Assembly (NCBI RefSeq): GCF_029714285.1
Contig: NZ_CP121662.1
Coordinates: forward strand, 248,001 to 312,000
Reading direction: 5' to 3'
DNA length: 64,000 nucleotides
Source of the DNA: Rhizobium sp. CB3090
GTDB lineage: Bacteria; Pseudomonadota; Alphaproteobacteria; Rhizobiales; Rhizobiaceae
Under the pieces are notes generated by a model. The model searched no databases. It was not told where the DNA came from and saw nothing but the letters and a program-made list of their open reading frames with translations. Below, piece by piece: positions 9,641 to 18,207 of this stretch; position 1 is the first letter of the stretch, and every line of letters starts with the position of its first letter. The translations under genes were made by a program, and so were the position numbers.

Positions 9641-10237
9641 GTGGCTATCTCGCCTCCGAGTGATTTGGTCCTGGATGTCGTCAAGGCCGCCAATCCGGCC
9701 GACGTTCAGGCAGCCCAGGAAAAGCTCGCGGCCAACAGGGCTGCCTTTGCTGCCACAAGCCTGGCGGAAAACGGCAATGGTTTTGCCTCGACCGTGAGTG
9801 CGCTGGACAGCGCCGCAACGAAGGCCGGCCTCAGCAACGCCAACACGCATACGGCGTCGACAAAGGTGCCGCAGGCTTATCACAAGTTCGAAGCGATGGT
9901 GCTGCAGAATTTCGTGAAGAACATGCTGCCGAACAGCGAAACGCTCTACGGCAAGGGCTCGGCCGGCGAAATCTGGAAGGGCATGATGGCCGAACAGCTC
10001 GGCAACACGCTCGCCAAGAACGGCGGCGTCGGCATTGCCGAGCAAATGTACAAGGAACAGGTCGACAAGATGCGCAACACTGGCGCTGTCAACTCGGCGA
10101 CCAACGAGAACGACAAGAAGATGGCGCTGAGCGCAATTACCGATTTCCAGCGAAAAACGCTTGCCGCAGCCGAAACCAATGGTGACAGCGATACCACCGT
10201 CACCAATCAAGATTCACTGACGTCCAAGAAAGTATGA
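9641..10237 (+). CDS. FlgJ-type rod-binding protein
   Basis: The central segment YHKFEAMVLQNFVKNMLPN, then GEIWKGMMAEQLGNTLAKNG and GVGIAEQMYKE (about residues 80-150), is the rod-binding domain found at the N terminus of FlgJ. In alphaproteobacteria it occurs without the muramidase domain, as here (198 aa). Such proteins cap or scaffold the rod in the periplasm. The GTG at 9641 is taken as start because GAAAGGA lies 7-13 nt upstream; the ATG-like extension to 9590 has no ribosome site. A gap of 185 bp before it, with an AGAACAAG/CTTGTTCC inverted repeat at about 9470-9512, suggests a separate promoter. Confidence 0.82.
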   Translation: MAISPPSDLVLDVVKAANPADVQAAQEKLAANRAAFAATSLAENGNGFASTVSALDSAATKAGLSNANTHTASTKVPQAYHKFEAMVLQNFVKNMLPNSETLYGKGSAGEIWKGMMAEQLGNTLAKNGGVGIAEQMYKEQVDKMRNTGAVNSATNENDKKMALSAITDFQRKTLAAAETNGDSDTTVTNQDSLTSKKV

Positions 10238-10251
10238 GCGGGGGAATGGAT

Positions 10252-10620
10252 ATGGAAGTGATTTCGAACGACTACCGGATCAAGTCGGTCCTTGGCCGCC
10301 TGGAGATGATCATCGATAACGAGAACAACCGGATCGGCACCGATCCGGAATTCGATCTCAAGGTATCGAATGCGCATAAGAGCCGCTGCCTCTACGAATT
10401 GTCGATGCTGTTTCGCGATACCAATCCGGCCGAGCTCGCCGTCGCGCATATCGAGCAGTTACATGGGCTGAAGAAGAAGCTGACCTTGAACGCACGTCGC
10501 GTCGAAGCCCATCTCGAAGCAGTCCGTGCCGTCGCCGATATCTTGAAGAACGCGGTGCAGAACGCCGATGCCGACGGCACCTATTCGCAGGAGCAGTTCC
10601 GCGTTCGTGAGGCCGGATGA
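10252..10620 (+). CDS. FlgN-like flagellar chaperone candidate
   Basis: A 122-residue helical protein, with start assigned at 10252 because the GCGGGGGA ribosome site (10238-10245) fits it best; ATGs at 10234 and 10246 are in the same frame and the first overlaps the previous stop codon. The spacing of residues (RLEMIIDNENNRIG ... DLKVSNAHKSRCLYELSMLF) resembles FlgN, the export chaperone for FlgK and FlgL. That would suit this operon, which encodes both substrates. Similarity is weak by eye, so the function is an inference from fold and context. The last codons overlap the next gene by 4 nt. Confidence 0.55.
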   Translation: MEVISNDYRIKSVLGRLEMIIDNENNRIGTDPEFDLKVSNAHKSRCLYELSMLFRDTNPAELAVAHIEQLHGLKKKLTLNARRVEAHLEAVRAVADILKNAVQNADADGTYSQEQFRVREAG

Positions 10621-11153
10621 TCAAGCTTGTCCTCACCGGCCTCTGGGTCTGCGCCGTAACGCTGGCTTCGGTCTATTTTTCGGTGCAGATGGCGACGGCG
10701 CCCGCGGTCAATCCAGATGACGCCAAAAAGGCGCAGCAGGAGTTCGTCAAAGGCGAATCGATCAACGTGCCCGTTATCGCCAACGGTCAGGTGGACGGCT
10801 ATTTCATCACCCGCATCTCCTTCATGATGGAGAAGGGCAAGACGAACCAGCTACAGGTGCCGCTGACGGAATTGACGACGGATGAGCTCTATTCGCTGCT
10901 GGTGGGCAATAAGGCGATCGACATCGGCCATACCGCCAGCTTCGATGTCGCCAGTTTCCGCAGCGATATCAAGAAGAATATGAACGAACGTCTCGGCGGC
11001 GACTACGTCGCCGACGTTCTTGTCGAACAGCTCGATTACCTTTCGAAGGACGAGATCAACAGCGGCGATGGCGGCGGCAAGAGAACCGTCAAGCCGGTAA
11101 AGATCGTCCAGGGCGATGCCGCGCCGGACGCGGAGCCCAAACAGGCGCACTAA
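10617..11153 (+). CDS. Membrane-anchored FliL-like flagellar protein
   Basis: A 178-residue protein with one N-terminal membrane helix (residues about 3-26) and a periplasmic domain. It overlaps the preceding gene by 4 nt (ATGA) and is the last gene of the flagellar run, before a hairpin at 11173. The topology and the segment FRSDIKKNMNERLGGDYVADV resemble the C-terminal half of FliL, the stator-associated motor protein, but a canonical fliL is expected elsewhere in rhizobia. I consider it an uncharacterised FliL-like or stator-accessory protein. The C-terminal tail is charged and probably disordered. Confidence 0.55.
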   Translation: MIKLVLTGLWVCAVTLASVYFSVQMATAPAVNPDDAKKAQQEFVKGESINVPVIANGQVDGYFITRISFMMEKGKTNQLQVPLTELTTDELYSLLVGNKAIDIGHTASFDVASFRSDIKKNMNERLGGDYVADVLVEQLDYLSKDEINSGDGGGKRTVKPVKIVQGDAAPDAEPKQAH

Positions 11154-11172
11154 ATCTATTGACCACGGTGAT

Positions 11173-11196
11173 GGCCGCTCCCCTCATGGAGCGGCC
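11173..11196 (+). terminator. Hairpin at the end of the flagellar operon
   Basis: GGCCGCTCC (11173-11181) pairs perfectly with GGAGCGGCC (11188-11196) around a 6-nt loop, followed by a weakly T-rich stretch. It lies 20 bp after the last flagellar stop codon and is the only strong hairpin in the run, marking the likely end of the operon. Confidence 0.7.
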
Positions 11197-11405
11197 TGTT
11201 GCATTTGGCGCCCGAAACAGCATTAACAAATCCCTGCTTCCCTGCCGCAATTCCGATCGATTTTCCTAACGGAAGCTTGACATGGCCTTGCTATAAGCAT
11301 CCGCAACGATGCGTCCGATGCCACCGAACGGACAGACGGTGGAGGATTTGCGTCAAGAAATTGCCGACGCCGAGCGCTAGAAGCGTTCGCGGCAGGAGGT
11401 CTAGG

Positions 11406-12248
11406 GTGAATCTAGTCGCGAATTTTGCCGTGCTCACGTCGCGTCGAATGATTTTCGACTTGCCGGTCTGCGACCTCGACTGGGAAGACGCGCTGAACTT
11501 CATCAACGAGCTGGCGTCCCTTCCGGTCGGCCAGACCGCCATCTCCTTCGTCAATGCCCATAACCTGCTGCTGATGCTGCGCGACGGCGAGTATCGCGAT
11601 GTGCTGGCGAAAAATCTTGTTCTGCCCGACGGCGTCGGCCTGGATATCGCGTCGCGGGCGGCCCATGGCGTTTCTTTTCCGGCCAATTTGAACGGTACCG
11701 ATTTCGTGCCGGCTCTGCTGACCTTCATGGAGCGGCCGAAGCGTATCGGTCTGATCGGTGGACGCCCCGATGTCGTTGAAAAAGCCGCGGAAAATTTCCG
11801 CAAGCATGCGCCATGGCATGAATTCATCGTCATTGCGGACGGTTATTTCGACAAGGAAGATAGCAGCCCCATTACCGAAGAACTTAGCCGCCAGAACATC
11901 GACGTGCTGATTGTCGGCATGGGAACCCCGCTCCAGGAAAAATGGGTCGCCGACCATATCGAACCGCAGCACGCAAGGCTGGTCCTGACGGTCGGCGCGC
12001 TGTTCGATTTCGTCTCCGGCACGGTGCCGCGCGCGCCGGCTCTGGTGCGCGCAATGCGCTTCGAATGGATTTACCGACTGATCCAGGAGCCAAGCAGGCT
12101 GTGGCGCCGCTATATTCTTGGCGTGCCGCTCTTCTTCTACCAGGTCGTTCGGCACCAGTTCGGCCGTAAGGAGCGTATCCTGCGTGCCAGCGAATCACAG
12201 TCTGCGCCTCCGCTGCGGCTTCCTTCGCCCGACAAACTCGCCGGCTGA
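11406..12248 (+). CDS. WecG/TagA/CpsF-family glycosyltransferase
   Basis: A GT26-family enzyme of 280 residues, which transfers a sugar (often N-acetylmannosaminuronate or a glucose-type residue) to a lipid-linked intermediate in polysaccharide synthesis at the inner membrane face. Family motifs visible are FVNAHNLLLMLRD, LVLPDGVGLDIAS, RIGLIGGRPDVVEKAAENF, VLIVGMGTPLQEKWV and VGALFDFVSGTVPRAP. The GTG at 11406 is chosen because AGGAGGT lies 5 nt upstream, and because an upstream extension (to 11199) runs through low-quality coding sequence. The next gene encodes a chain-length protein, so both probably serve one surface polysaccharide. Confidence 0.88.
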   Translation: MNLVANFAVLTSRRMIFDLPVCDLDWEDALNFINELASLPVGQTAISFVNAHNLLLMLRDGEYRDVLAKNLVLPDGVGLDIASRAAHGVSFPANLNGTDFVPALLTFMERPKRIGLIGGRPDVVEKAAENFRKHAPWHEFIVIADGYFDKEDSSPITEELSRQNIDVLIVGMGTPLQEKWVADHIEPQHARLVLTVGALFDFVSGTVPRAPALVRAMRFEWIYRLIQEPSRLWRRYILGVPLFFYQVVRHQFGRKERILRASESQSAPPLRLPSPDKLAG

Positions 12249-12358
12249 TCTGATTGCGTCCCTGGTCGCGCCGTTGTTAACCTTTTCTTTGCCATGAAAA
12301 TTTAGAGTGGGTTAACCATCGGCATCGGTCACTGACCTTGCGCGCGAGACAACCCGCC

Positions 12359-14299
12359 ATGTTCGAAAGCAAGGCCAGGACCAGACACCTTCCTGACGAT
12401 GCGGAAGCCTTCGGCGCCTCCCGCGGCGGCGGGCGGCATGCCCATTTCGATCGCGGTGTAGATGGCTATCTGATCGCCGCCAATCTCCAGCCTGCCGACC
12501 GCCAAGCCGCGAGCGATGCGGAACTGCTGGCCCTCATTCAAAAGATGCTGGATGGTGATCCCTATCCGGTCTCCGGGCGAAAAGGCCTTGCTAAGACGGA
12601 GGTCGCAGAGGCTCAGCCGCTGCCCAATCGTATCCGTGGTATCCTGGGAGACCGTCTCACCGCCGGCGAAACGATCATGGATCGGCAGCCGGAGCTGATC
12701 GCAGATCAGTCGTTGGCGCCATACCACGCCGAAGCCCCCGACATCGACCTTTCGCCTCAGGTGGAACCGCCCGCGGTCGCAGAGGCTGCGCCTCCCTTAA
12801 ATCGTCGCTGGGTGTTCGGGTCCGGCTCCATTGCTTTTGTCATCGTCGCGGCGCTTGCAGGCGTTGGTCTTCCGACAATGCTGGCGGCTCCGCCGCGTTA
12901 TACCTCTCATACCGTGTTGCAGCTAAAAGAGCAGGGGGCTGCGCGACAGGCGCTTCTGGATGTCACCGCCAAACGCGCTGCCGCGCCCTCCTTGCTTTCC
13001 GATCTCGTCGCCCGCCTGAAGCTCGACCGCGATCCCGAATTCACCGGCGATCGGGCCGGCGCCTTCGGTGTTGCCATGGAATTGCTGTCCGGCAATGGGA
13101 ATGCCTCCGACGCGCCCTCGCGTGCCCAGTCAGCCCTTCGCAAAGATATTGCCGTCACCACCGATGCACAGAGCGGCACCTTGCATCTCGCCGTGACCAC
13201 AAGCGATCCGGCAAGATCGGCCGAGATTGCCAACCGTCTCGCCGATGCGACGATCTATGACGCCACCGCTGCACAAGGCGCAGGACTTGCTGGCAGAAGC
13301 AACGCGCCTGCCGACAAAAGCCTCAGAGAGCTCGATCGGGCGAAGGCTGCACTGGCCGATTTCAAGGTGCAGTATGGCGACGACAGGATCCAAGCCGCGC
13401 TCGATCTTCAGCAGCAGCGCCAGCAGTTGGATGGCGAGATCAAGGCCGCCGAGGCTGCCGTGCAAAGCGCAAGGGCGCGTCTTTCGTCCGCCAAATCCGC
13501 GACGCCCGCCAGCGTCACGAGTGGCGCGCTGTCGGGTGCTTTGTCATCTGCCAGTCTCGATGATCTGCGCAGCCGCTATAGCGCCGCCAAAGTCGTCCTA
13601 TCCCAGCTTTCCACGCAGCTTGGTCCGCGCCATCCCCGCCTGTTGGCACAGCAGGCGACGATCGATGGCCTGACCGCCGATATCCGCAATCAACTGCAGC
13701 GCCTGGTCGCAAGTAGCGATGCGGCCTTGAAGGCTGCACTTGAGAACCAAGCGGCGCTTTCCGCGCGGATGACCGCCCTCAGCCAGAAAAGCATCGATGT
13801 CGATATGGCCCGCCTGGGGCAGCTTCAGGGCGATGTTGCGGCGCGGCAGAATCGCTACGATGCCGATCTGCAAAACATCGATACGGTTCCGCCGAAAGTC
13901 GAGCTTCCGATCGCCGTCATTACCCCTGCCATAGCCGCCAAGGCGCCTCTCGACGACAATCTTGCGGGTCGTCAGACGGCGGGTTTCGTCATGGGCCTCG
14001 GTGCGGCGCTTTGCCTCGTCTTCCTGCGCAAATGGATGGGCGGCGGGGTGTTTGCGGAGGATCAGGCAGCCCCGCGCTTTGTTACGCCAGAGCCGGTTTT
14101 CAGCGCTGCCGTCGAGCCGGGCGCACTGCCGCCGCGACCAATGCCCGATCTGCCGCGACCGCACTTCGATCCCACCATCCCAGCCGCCAACGATCATCCC
14201 ATGGTCTCGGAGGAACTGATGCAGATCCAGCGCGAATTGGCGTTGTTGCGCGCAAAAGTCCAGATCTACGCTTCGCGCCGGCAGACGGTGCGGGGCTGA
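12359..14299 (+). CDS. Wzz/GumC-like polysaccharide chain-length protein
   Basis: A 646-residue inner-membrane protein of the Wzz/GNVR class without a C-terminal tyrosine-kinase domain. A soluble N-terminal part (about 1-150) precedes a first membrane helix (FVIVAALAGVGLPTMLAAP), then a periplasmic region with a long coiled coil (about 300-480) and a second helix (GFVMGLGAALCLVFLRKWM, near 545-563). The short cytoplasmic tail is Pro-rich. Such proteins set the modal length of exported polysaccharide. ATG 12359 is used; a TTG at 12338 is also in frame, and neither has a clear ribosome site. The 150-residue cytoplasmic extension before the first helix is unusual for GumC-type proteins. Its link to the upstream glycosyltransferase is by position only. 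Confidence 0.75.
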   Translation: MFESKARTRHLPDDAEAFGASRGGGRHAHFDRGVDGYLIAANLQPADRQAASDAELLALIQKMLDGDPYPVSGRKGLAKTEVAEAQPLPNRIRGILGDRLTAGETIMDRQPELIADQSLAPYHAEAPDIDLSPQVEPPAVAEAAPPLNRRWVFGSGSIAFVIVAALAGVGLPTMLAAPPRYTSHTVLQLKEQGAARQALLDVTAKRAAAPSLLSDLVARLKLDRDPEFTGDRAGAFGVAMELLSGNGNASDAPSRAQSALRKDIAVTTDAQSGTLHLAVTTSDPARSAEIANRLADATIYDATAAQGAGLAGRSNAPADKSLRELDRAKAALADFKVQYGDDRIQAALDLQQQRQQLDGEIKAAEAAVQSARARLSSAKSATPASVTSGALSGALSSASLDDLRSRYSAAKVVLSQLSTQLGPRHPRLLAQQATIDGLTADIRNQLQRLVASSDAALKAALENQAALSARMTALSQKSIDVDMARLGQLQGDVAARQNRYDADLQNIDTVPPKVELPIAVITPAIAAKAPLDDNLAGRQTAGFVMGLGAALCLVFLRKWMGGGVFAEDQAAPRFVTPEPVFSAAVEPGALPPRPMPDLPRPHFDPTIPAANDHPMVSEELMQIQRELALLRAKVQIYASRRQTVRG

Positions 14300-14416
14300 T
14301 TCCGCCGCCGCTTTTTGCTTGCAATTACCGCTTTCAGACACCATAGGGCGTTGGCAGGCAAATCCGCTGCGCCGATGGCCTGTAGATTGCCGCCGAAACC
14401 AAGTCGGGAGATATTC

Positions 14417-15316
14417 GTGACGACTGTGATCGATGGCAAGCAGGTGGCTGCTTCGGTAATTGATGCGGTGAAGACGGCGACCGCAGCATTGGAAAAGAAC
14501 ACGGGTGTGAAGACCGGCCTTGCAGTGGTCATCGTCGGTGATGATCCGGCGAGCCACACCTATGTCGGCGCCAAAGGCCGTATGGCCAAGGAATGCGGCT
14601 TTACCTCCATCCAGCACACGCTGCCGGCCGAGACGACTCAAGGTGAGCTCGCAAAGCTGGTTCAGTCCCTCAACGAGGATGCGTCCATCCATGGCATCCT
14701 GGTGCAACTGCCTTTGCCGAAGCACCTGAATGCTGAAGCGATCATCCAGTCGATCCGGCCGGACAAGGATGTCGATGGCCTGCATGTCGTCAATGCCGGC
14801 AAGCTGGCGACCGGCGATTTCGCCACCGGGCTGATCTCCTGCACGCCGGCCGGCGCCATGCTGTTGGTGCGCCGCATCCATGGCGAGGATCTGTCGGGTT
14901 TGAATGCCGTCGTCATCGGCCGCTCCAACCTGTTCGGCAAGCCGATGGCGCAACTGCTGCTTGCTGCCAATGCGACGGTGACGACGGCGCATTCGCGGAC
15001 GAAGGACTTGGCCACGGTGGCCCGCGGTGCCGATATCCTGGTGGCGGCCGTCGGCCGGCCGGAAATGGTGAAGGCGGATTGGGTGAAACCGGGTGCAACG
15101 GTGATCGATGTCGGCATCAACCGCATCGCCGCACCGGAACGCGGCGAGGGCAGGAGCCGCCTGGTCGGCGATGTCGCCTTTGCCGAGGCGGCGGAAGTTG
15201 CGGCCGCCATCACTCCGGTTCCGGGCGGCGTCGGACCGATGACCATTGCCATGCTGATGGCCAATACCGCCATTGCCGCCCACCGTGCCGCCGGCCAGAC
15301 GCCGCCGAAATTCTGA
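14417..15316 (+). CDS. folD: Bifunctional methylene-THF dehydrogenase/cyclohydrolase FolD
   Basis: FolD interconverts 5,10-methylene- and 10-formyl-tetrahydrofolate in the cytosol. The 299-residue sequence shows the catalytic Tyr/Lys motif ([16 protein letters not shown]), the loop [12 protein letters not shown], the conserved DKDVDGLH segment, the NADP-binding [18 protein letters not shown] and the C-terminal signature [20 protein letters not shown] start at 14417 with GGGAG 7 nt before it is preferred over the longer frame from 14315. The gene stands alone between the polysaccharide genes and the convergent aglR. Confidence 0.96.
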   Translation: MTTVIDGKQVAASVIDAVKTATAALEKNTGVKTGLAVVIVGDDPASHTYVGAKGRMAKECGFTSIQHTLPAETTQGELAKLVQSLNEDASIHGILVQLPLPKHLNAEAIIQSIRPDKDVDGLHVVNAGKLATGDFATGLISCTPAGAMLLVRRIHGEDLSGLNAVVIGRSNLFGKPMAQLLLAANATVTTAHSRTKDLATVARGADILVAAVGRPEMVKADWVKPGATVIDVGINRIAAPERGEGRSRLVGDVAFAEAAEVAAAITPVPGGVGPMTIAMLMANTAIAAHRAAGQTPPKF

Positions 15317-15334
15317 AGCCGTCGGCGCATAGTT

Positions 15335-15359
15335 CCGAAACCGATCAAGCGGTTTTCGG
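15335..15359. terminator. Bidirectional hairpin between folD and aglR
   Basis: CCGAAACCG (15335-15343) pairs with CGGTTTTCGG (15350-15359) with one bulged base. It lies 19 bp after the folD stop and 24 bp before the aglR stop, so it can end both convergent transcripts. Confidence 0.6.
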
Positions 15360-15383
15360 GCAGGTTGTGCCAATCAAACCATC

Positions 15384-16409
15384 TTACTCGGCCGGCGCCA
15401 CGCCGGTCGAGGCACGCACGATCAGTTCGGCTTTCCAAAGCTCCTGCTCGGGAAATGTCTCGAGCTGCTTGATCTCGCCGATCAACCGTTCGGCAACGCG
15501 CACGCCCGCAGCGCGCAGCGACGATCGCGTGGTCGTCAGCGGTACGGTGAAATTCTCCGGTTTCAGCAGCGTCAGCACATCGTCGTGTGCGATCAGCGAA
15601 ATGTCCTCGCCGAGCTTCAGATTCGCCTGGTTGATGGCGCGCACTGCGCCGAGCGCGAGTACAGTGCTGGAACAGAGGATGGCGGTTGGCCGCTCATTGA
15701 GCTGCAGGATGCGCTCCATGGCGAACAGCCCCTGTTCATCGGTCATCGCCGTATGGCTGACATAAGCCTCGTCCAGCGTCAGGCCGCGTTCGGCAAGTGC
15801 CGTCACCACTCCCTTTTTGCGCCGGATGGCGAAATCGAGATAGATCGGACCGTTCAGTAGCGCAAAACGCTTGTGGCCAAGCTGCAGCAGCAGCTTTGTG
15901 GCATCGTAGAAGGCCGCTTCGTTGTCGATGTCGAGATAGGGGTAGTCCGGCTCCGTCCCAAAGGACCGTCCGTGCACAAGGAAGGGTATGGACAATGATT
16001 TCAGCATTTCGAGGCGCGGATCGTGGCCGCGCATATAGGTGATGAACAGGGCGTCGACATTGCCGCTGGCCGCAAGCCGCTTCAGCGCACCGACCTCGTC
16101 GTTCGGATCGGCCGGCGTCAGGACGAAATGGAAATCATGCTTCAAGGCCTCCTCGCCGAGGCCGGTCAGGAATTCACTGAAATGCAGGTCGGACGGATGC
16201 CCGGCGGCCATCGGCATGACCAGGCCAATCGAGCCGGCCTTGCCGGTCGCCAGCCGTTGCGCGGCTTTGTTCGGGCGATAGCCGGTTTCCCGAACCGCCT
16301 TGAGCACTCGCTCGCGGGTTTCGCGGTTGACCTCCGGATATCCGTTCAAAGCACGGCTGACCGTGGTCTGCGACAGGCCTAACATTTGCGATAGCTGCTT
16401 CAGATTCAC
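15384..16409 (-). CDS. aglR: AglR, LacI-family repressor of alpha-glucoside use
   Basis: A LacI/GalR repressor of 341 residues. The N-terminal helix-turn-helix with hinge (NLKQLSQMLGLSQTTVSRAL then NGYPEVNRETRERVLKAV) and a periplasmic-binding-like ligand domain are clear. It is divergent from aglEFGAK, as AglR is in S. meliloti, so alpha-glucosides such as maltose, trehalose or sucrose are the probable inducers. The GTG start at 16409 has a GGGAGGAG ribosome site upstream; an ATG extension to 16466 lacks homology. Two palindromes of the LacI operator type lie in the aglR-aglE gap. Confidence 0.92.
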   Translation of the reverse strand: MNLKQLSQMLGLSQTTVSRALNGYPEVNRETRERVLKAVRETGYRPNKAAQRLATGKAGSIGLVMPMAAGHPSDLHFSEFLTGLGEEALKHDFHFVLTPADPNDEVGALKRLAASGNVDALFITYMRGHDPRLEMLKSLSIPFLVHGRSFGTEPDYPYLDIDNEAAFYDATKLLLQLGHKRFALLNGPIYLDFAIRRKKGVVTALAERGLTLDEAYVSHTAMTDEQGLFAMERILQLNERPTAILCSSTVLALGAVRAINQANLKLGEDISLIAHDDVLTLLKPENFTVPLTTTRSSLRAAGVRVAERLIGEIKQLETFPEQELWKAELIVRASTGVAPAE

Positions 16410-16477
16410 GTGTCTTTGCTCCTCCCTATGCCCATTTCCAGTGGCACAAAGGCCTCCTCCTGCCATGCGCCGGCTTC

Positions 16478-16489
16478 CAAAGCGCTTTT
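16478..16489. promoter_or_regulatory. AglR operator O1
   Basis: CAAAGCGCTTTT matches the second site at 16638 in 11 of 12 positions and has the central CG typical of LacI-family operators. It lies 69 bp upstream of the aglR start, suggesting autoregulation or looping with the aglE-proximal site. Confidence 0.65.
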
Positions 16490-16599
16490 AACTATGTAGC
16501 AGGCGACGCATTCGAAACAAGACAATTTGCGAAATATTGATGTTATTCCATGCTGCATCGCGAGATTTGGGTGTATATTAGCCGAACTCACAAATTCGC

Positions 16600-16628
16600 T
16601 TGACTTTGCTCTACCCGCAATGGAATGA
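16600..16628 (+). promoter_or_regulatory. Probable aglE promoter
   Basis: TTGACT at 16600-16605 is a good -35 element; 17 bp later GAATGA (16623-16628) is a weak -10. Transcription would start at or just before the operator at 16638-16649, a position that fits repression by AglR. The weak -10 suggests help by an activator, or that I misplaced it. Confidence 0.4.
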
Positions 16629-16637
16629 GTGAGTAGC

Positions 16638-16649
16638 CAAAGCGCTTTG
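16638..16649. promoter_or_regulatory. AglR operator O2
   Basis: CAAAGCGCTTTG is a perfect 12-bp palindrome with a central CG, the classic shape of a LacI-family operator. It lies 66 bp upstream of the aglE start and 149 bp from the sister site at 16478. Confidence 0.75.
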
Positions 16650-16715
16650 AGAAATGGGCGCGCAACACGCGCAACGTGTTCGGGCTCGTGGATTTGTATT
16701 TGGGAGGACAATCAC

Positions 16716-18077
16716 ATGAAGAAATTGTTTTTGATGACCGTTGCCGTTGCGGCCCTGGCGGCTGGTACCGCACTGGCTGCAGATTTGAAGTTCCAACCCG
16801 GTCAGGATTCCAAGTTCAACTGGAAGAGCTATGACGACTTCAAGGCCGCCCATGCGGACTTGAAGGGTGAAACGATGACGATCTTCGGCCCATGGCGCGG
16901 CGAAGACGAGGCGCTATTCACCAGCGTTCTGAATTATTTCACCGAGGCGACAGGCGTCGATGCCAAGTATTCATCCTCGGAAAACTATGAGCAGCAGATC
17001 GTTATCGACACCCAAGCCGGCTCGCCTCCGAACGTCGCGATCCTGCCGCAGCCGGGCCTCCTCGCCAACCTTGCCAGCAAGGGCTACCTGACGCCGCTCG
17101 GCGATGATCTCTCCAATTGGGTGAAAACCAACTACGGCGCCGGCGATAGCTGGGTTGGCTATGGCACCTATAAGGGCAAGGACGGCAAGGACGCCTTCTA
17201 CGCCTTCCCCTACAAGGCCGACCTGAAGTCGCTCGTCTGGTACGTACCGGAAAATTTCGAAGAAGCCGGCTATAAGGTCCCCACCACCATGGAAGACCTG
17301 TTCAAGCTTTCCGATCAGATCGTCAAGGACGGCGGCACTCCCTGGTGCATCGGTCTCGGTTCGGGCGGCGCCACCGGCTGGCCGGCGACCGACTGGGTCG
17401 AAGATCTGATGCTGCGCACCGTGTCGCCGAAGGACTATGACGACTGGGTCGACAACAGCTTGAAATTCAACGACGCCAAGGTCGTTAACGCCATCAATGA
17501 ATTCGGCAAGTTCGCCAAGAACCCCAAATATGTCGACGGCGGTGTCGCAGCGGTTGCCTCGACCGATTTCCGTGATAGCCCTAAGGGCCTCTTTACGGTT
17601 CCGCCCAAGTGCTACATGCACAAGCAGGCATCCTTCATCCCGTCCTTCTTCCCGGAAGGCACGAAGCTCGGCCAGGACGCCGACTTTTTCTACTTCCCGC
17701 CCTACGCATCGCATCCGGAACTCGGCAAGCCGGTTCTCGGCGCCGGCACGCTGGCAGCGATCACCAAGGACTCGAAGGCCGCCCGTGCCTTCATCGCCTT
17801 CCTGCAGACACCGATCGCCCAGGAAATCTGGATGGCGCAATCGGGCTTCCTGACCCCATATAAGGCCGTCAACACGGCTGCCTATGCCAACGACACGCTG
17901 AGGAAGGAAGGCGAAATCCTGACGACCGCCACCACCTTCCGCTTCGACGGTTCCGACCTGATGCCGGGCAAGATCGGCGCAGGTGCATTCTGGACCGGCA
18001 TGGTGGACTTCGTCGGCGGCAAGTCGGCTCAGGACTCCGCCGACGCAATCCAAAAGGCGTGGGACTCCATCAAGTAA
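16716..18077 (+). CDS. aglE: AglE, periplasmic alpha-glucoside-binding protein
   Basis: Solute-binding lipid-free receptor of the Agl ABC importer. The 453-residue precursor begins with a clear Sec signal peptide (MKKLFLMTVAVAALAAGTALA, cleaved near residue 21) and belongs to the family-1 (MalE-like) sugar-binding proteins; aromatic residues abundant in the mature part are expected for sugar stacking. ATG 16716 is chosen because GGGAGGA stands 7-14 nt upstream. It is the first gene of aglEFGAK. A strong hairpin just downstream probably makes the binding protein more abundant than the permeases. Confidence 0.93.
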   Translation: MKKLFLMTVAVAALAAGTALAADLKFQPGQDSKFNWKSYDDFKAAHADLKGETMTIFGPWRGEDEALFTSVLNYFTEATGVDAKYSSSENYEQQIVIDTQAGSPPNVAILPQPGLLANLASKGYLTPLGDDLSNWVKTNYGAGDSWVGYGTYKGKDGKDAFYAFPYKADLKSLVWYVPENFEEAGYKVPTTMEDLFKLSDQIVKDGGTPWCIGLGSGGATGWPATDWVEDLMLRTVSPKDYDDWVDNSLKFNDAKVVNAINEFGKFAKNPKYVDGGVAAVASTDFRDSPKGLFTVPPKCYMHKQASFIPSFFPEGTKLGQDADFFYFPPYASHPELGKPVLGAGTLAAITKDSKAARAFIAFLQTPIAQEIWMAQSGFLTPYKAVNTAAYANDTLRKEGEILTTATTFRFDGSDLMPGKIGAGAFWTGMVDFVGGKSAQDSADAIQKAWDSIK

Positions 18078-18094
18078 TCATAACATCGCAGAAG

Positions 18095-18127
18095 GGCGCC
18101 GCCGGTATTTGCCGGCGCCGCCATTTT
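18095..18127 (+). terminator. Attenuating hairpin between aglE and aglF
   Basis: GGCGCCGCCGG (18095-18105) pairs with CCGGCGCCGCC (18112-18122) in 10 of 11 positions around TATTTG, followed by ATTTT. Stable hairpins after the binding-protein gene are common in ABC-importer operons, where they protect the upstream mRNA and reduce read-through. Confidence 0.65.
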
Positions 18128-18207
18128 CCCCTGTCGCAGCCGACGCCTGAGGGGGGCGGCGGCGCCGGACAGGTGGCTTTATGCAAGCAATTGTTCGGGA
18201 GGCAAGG

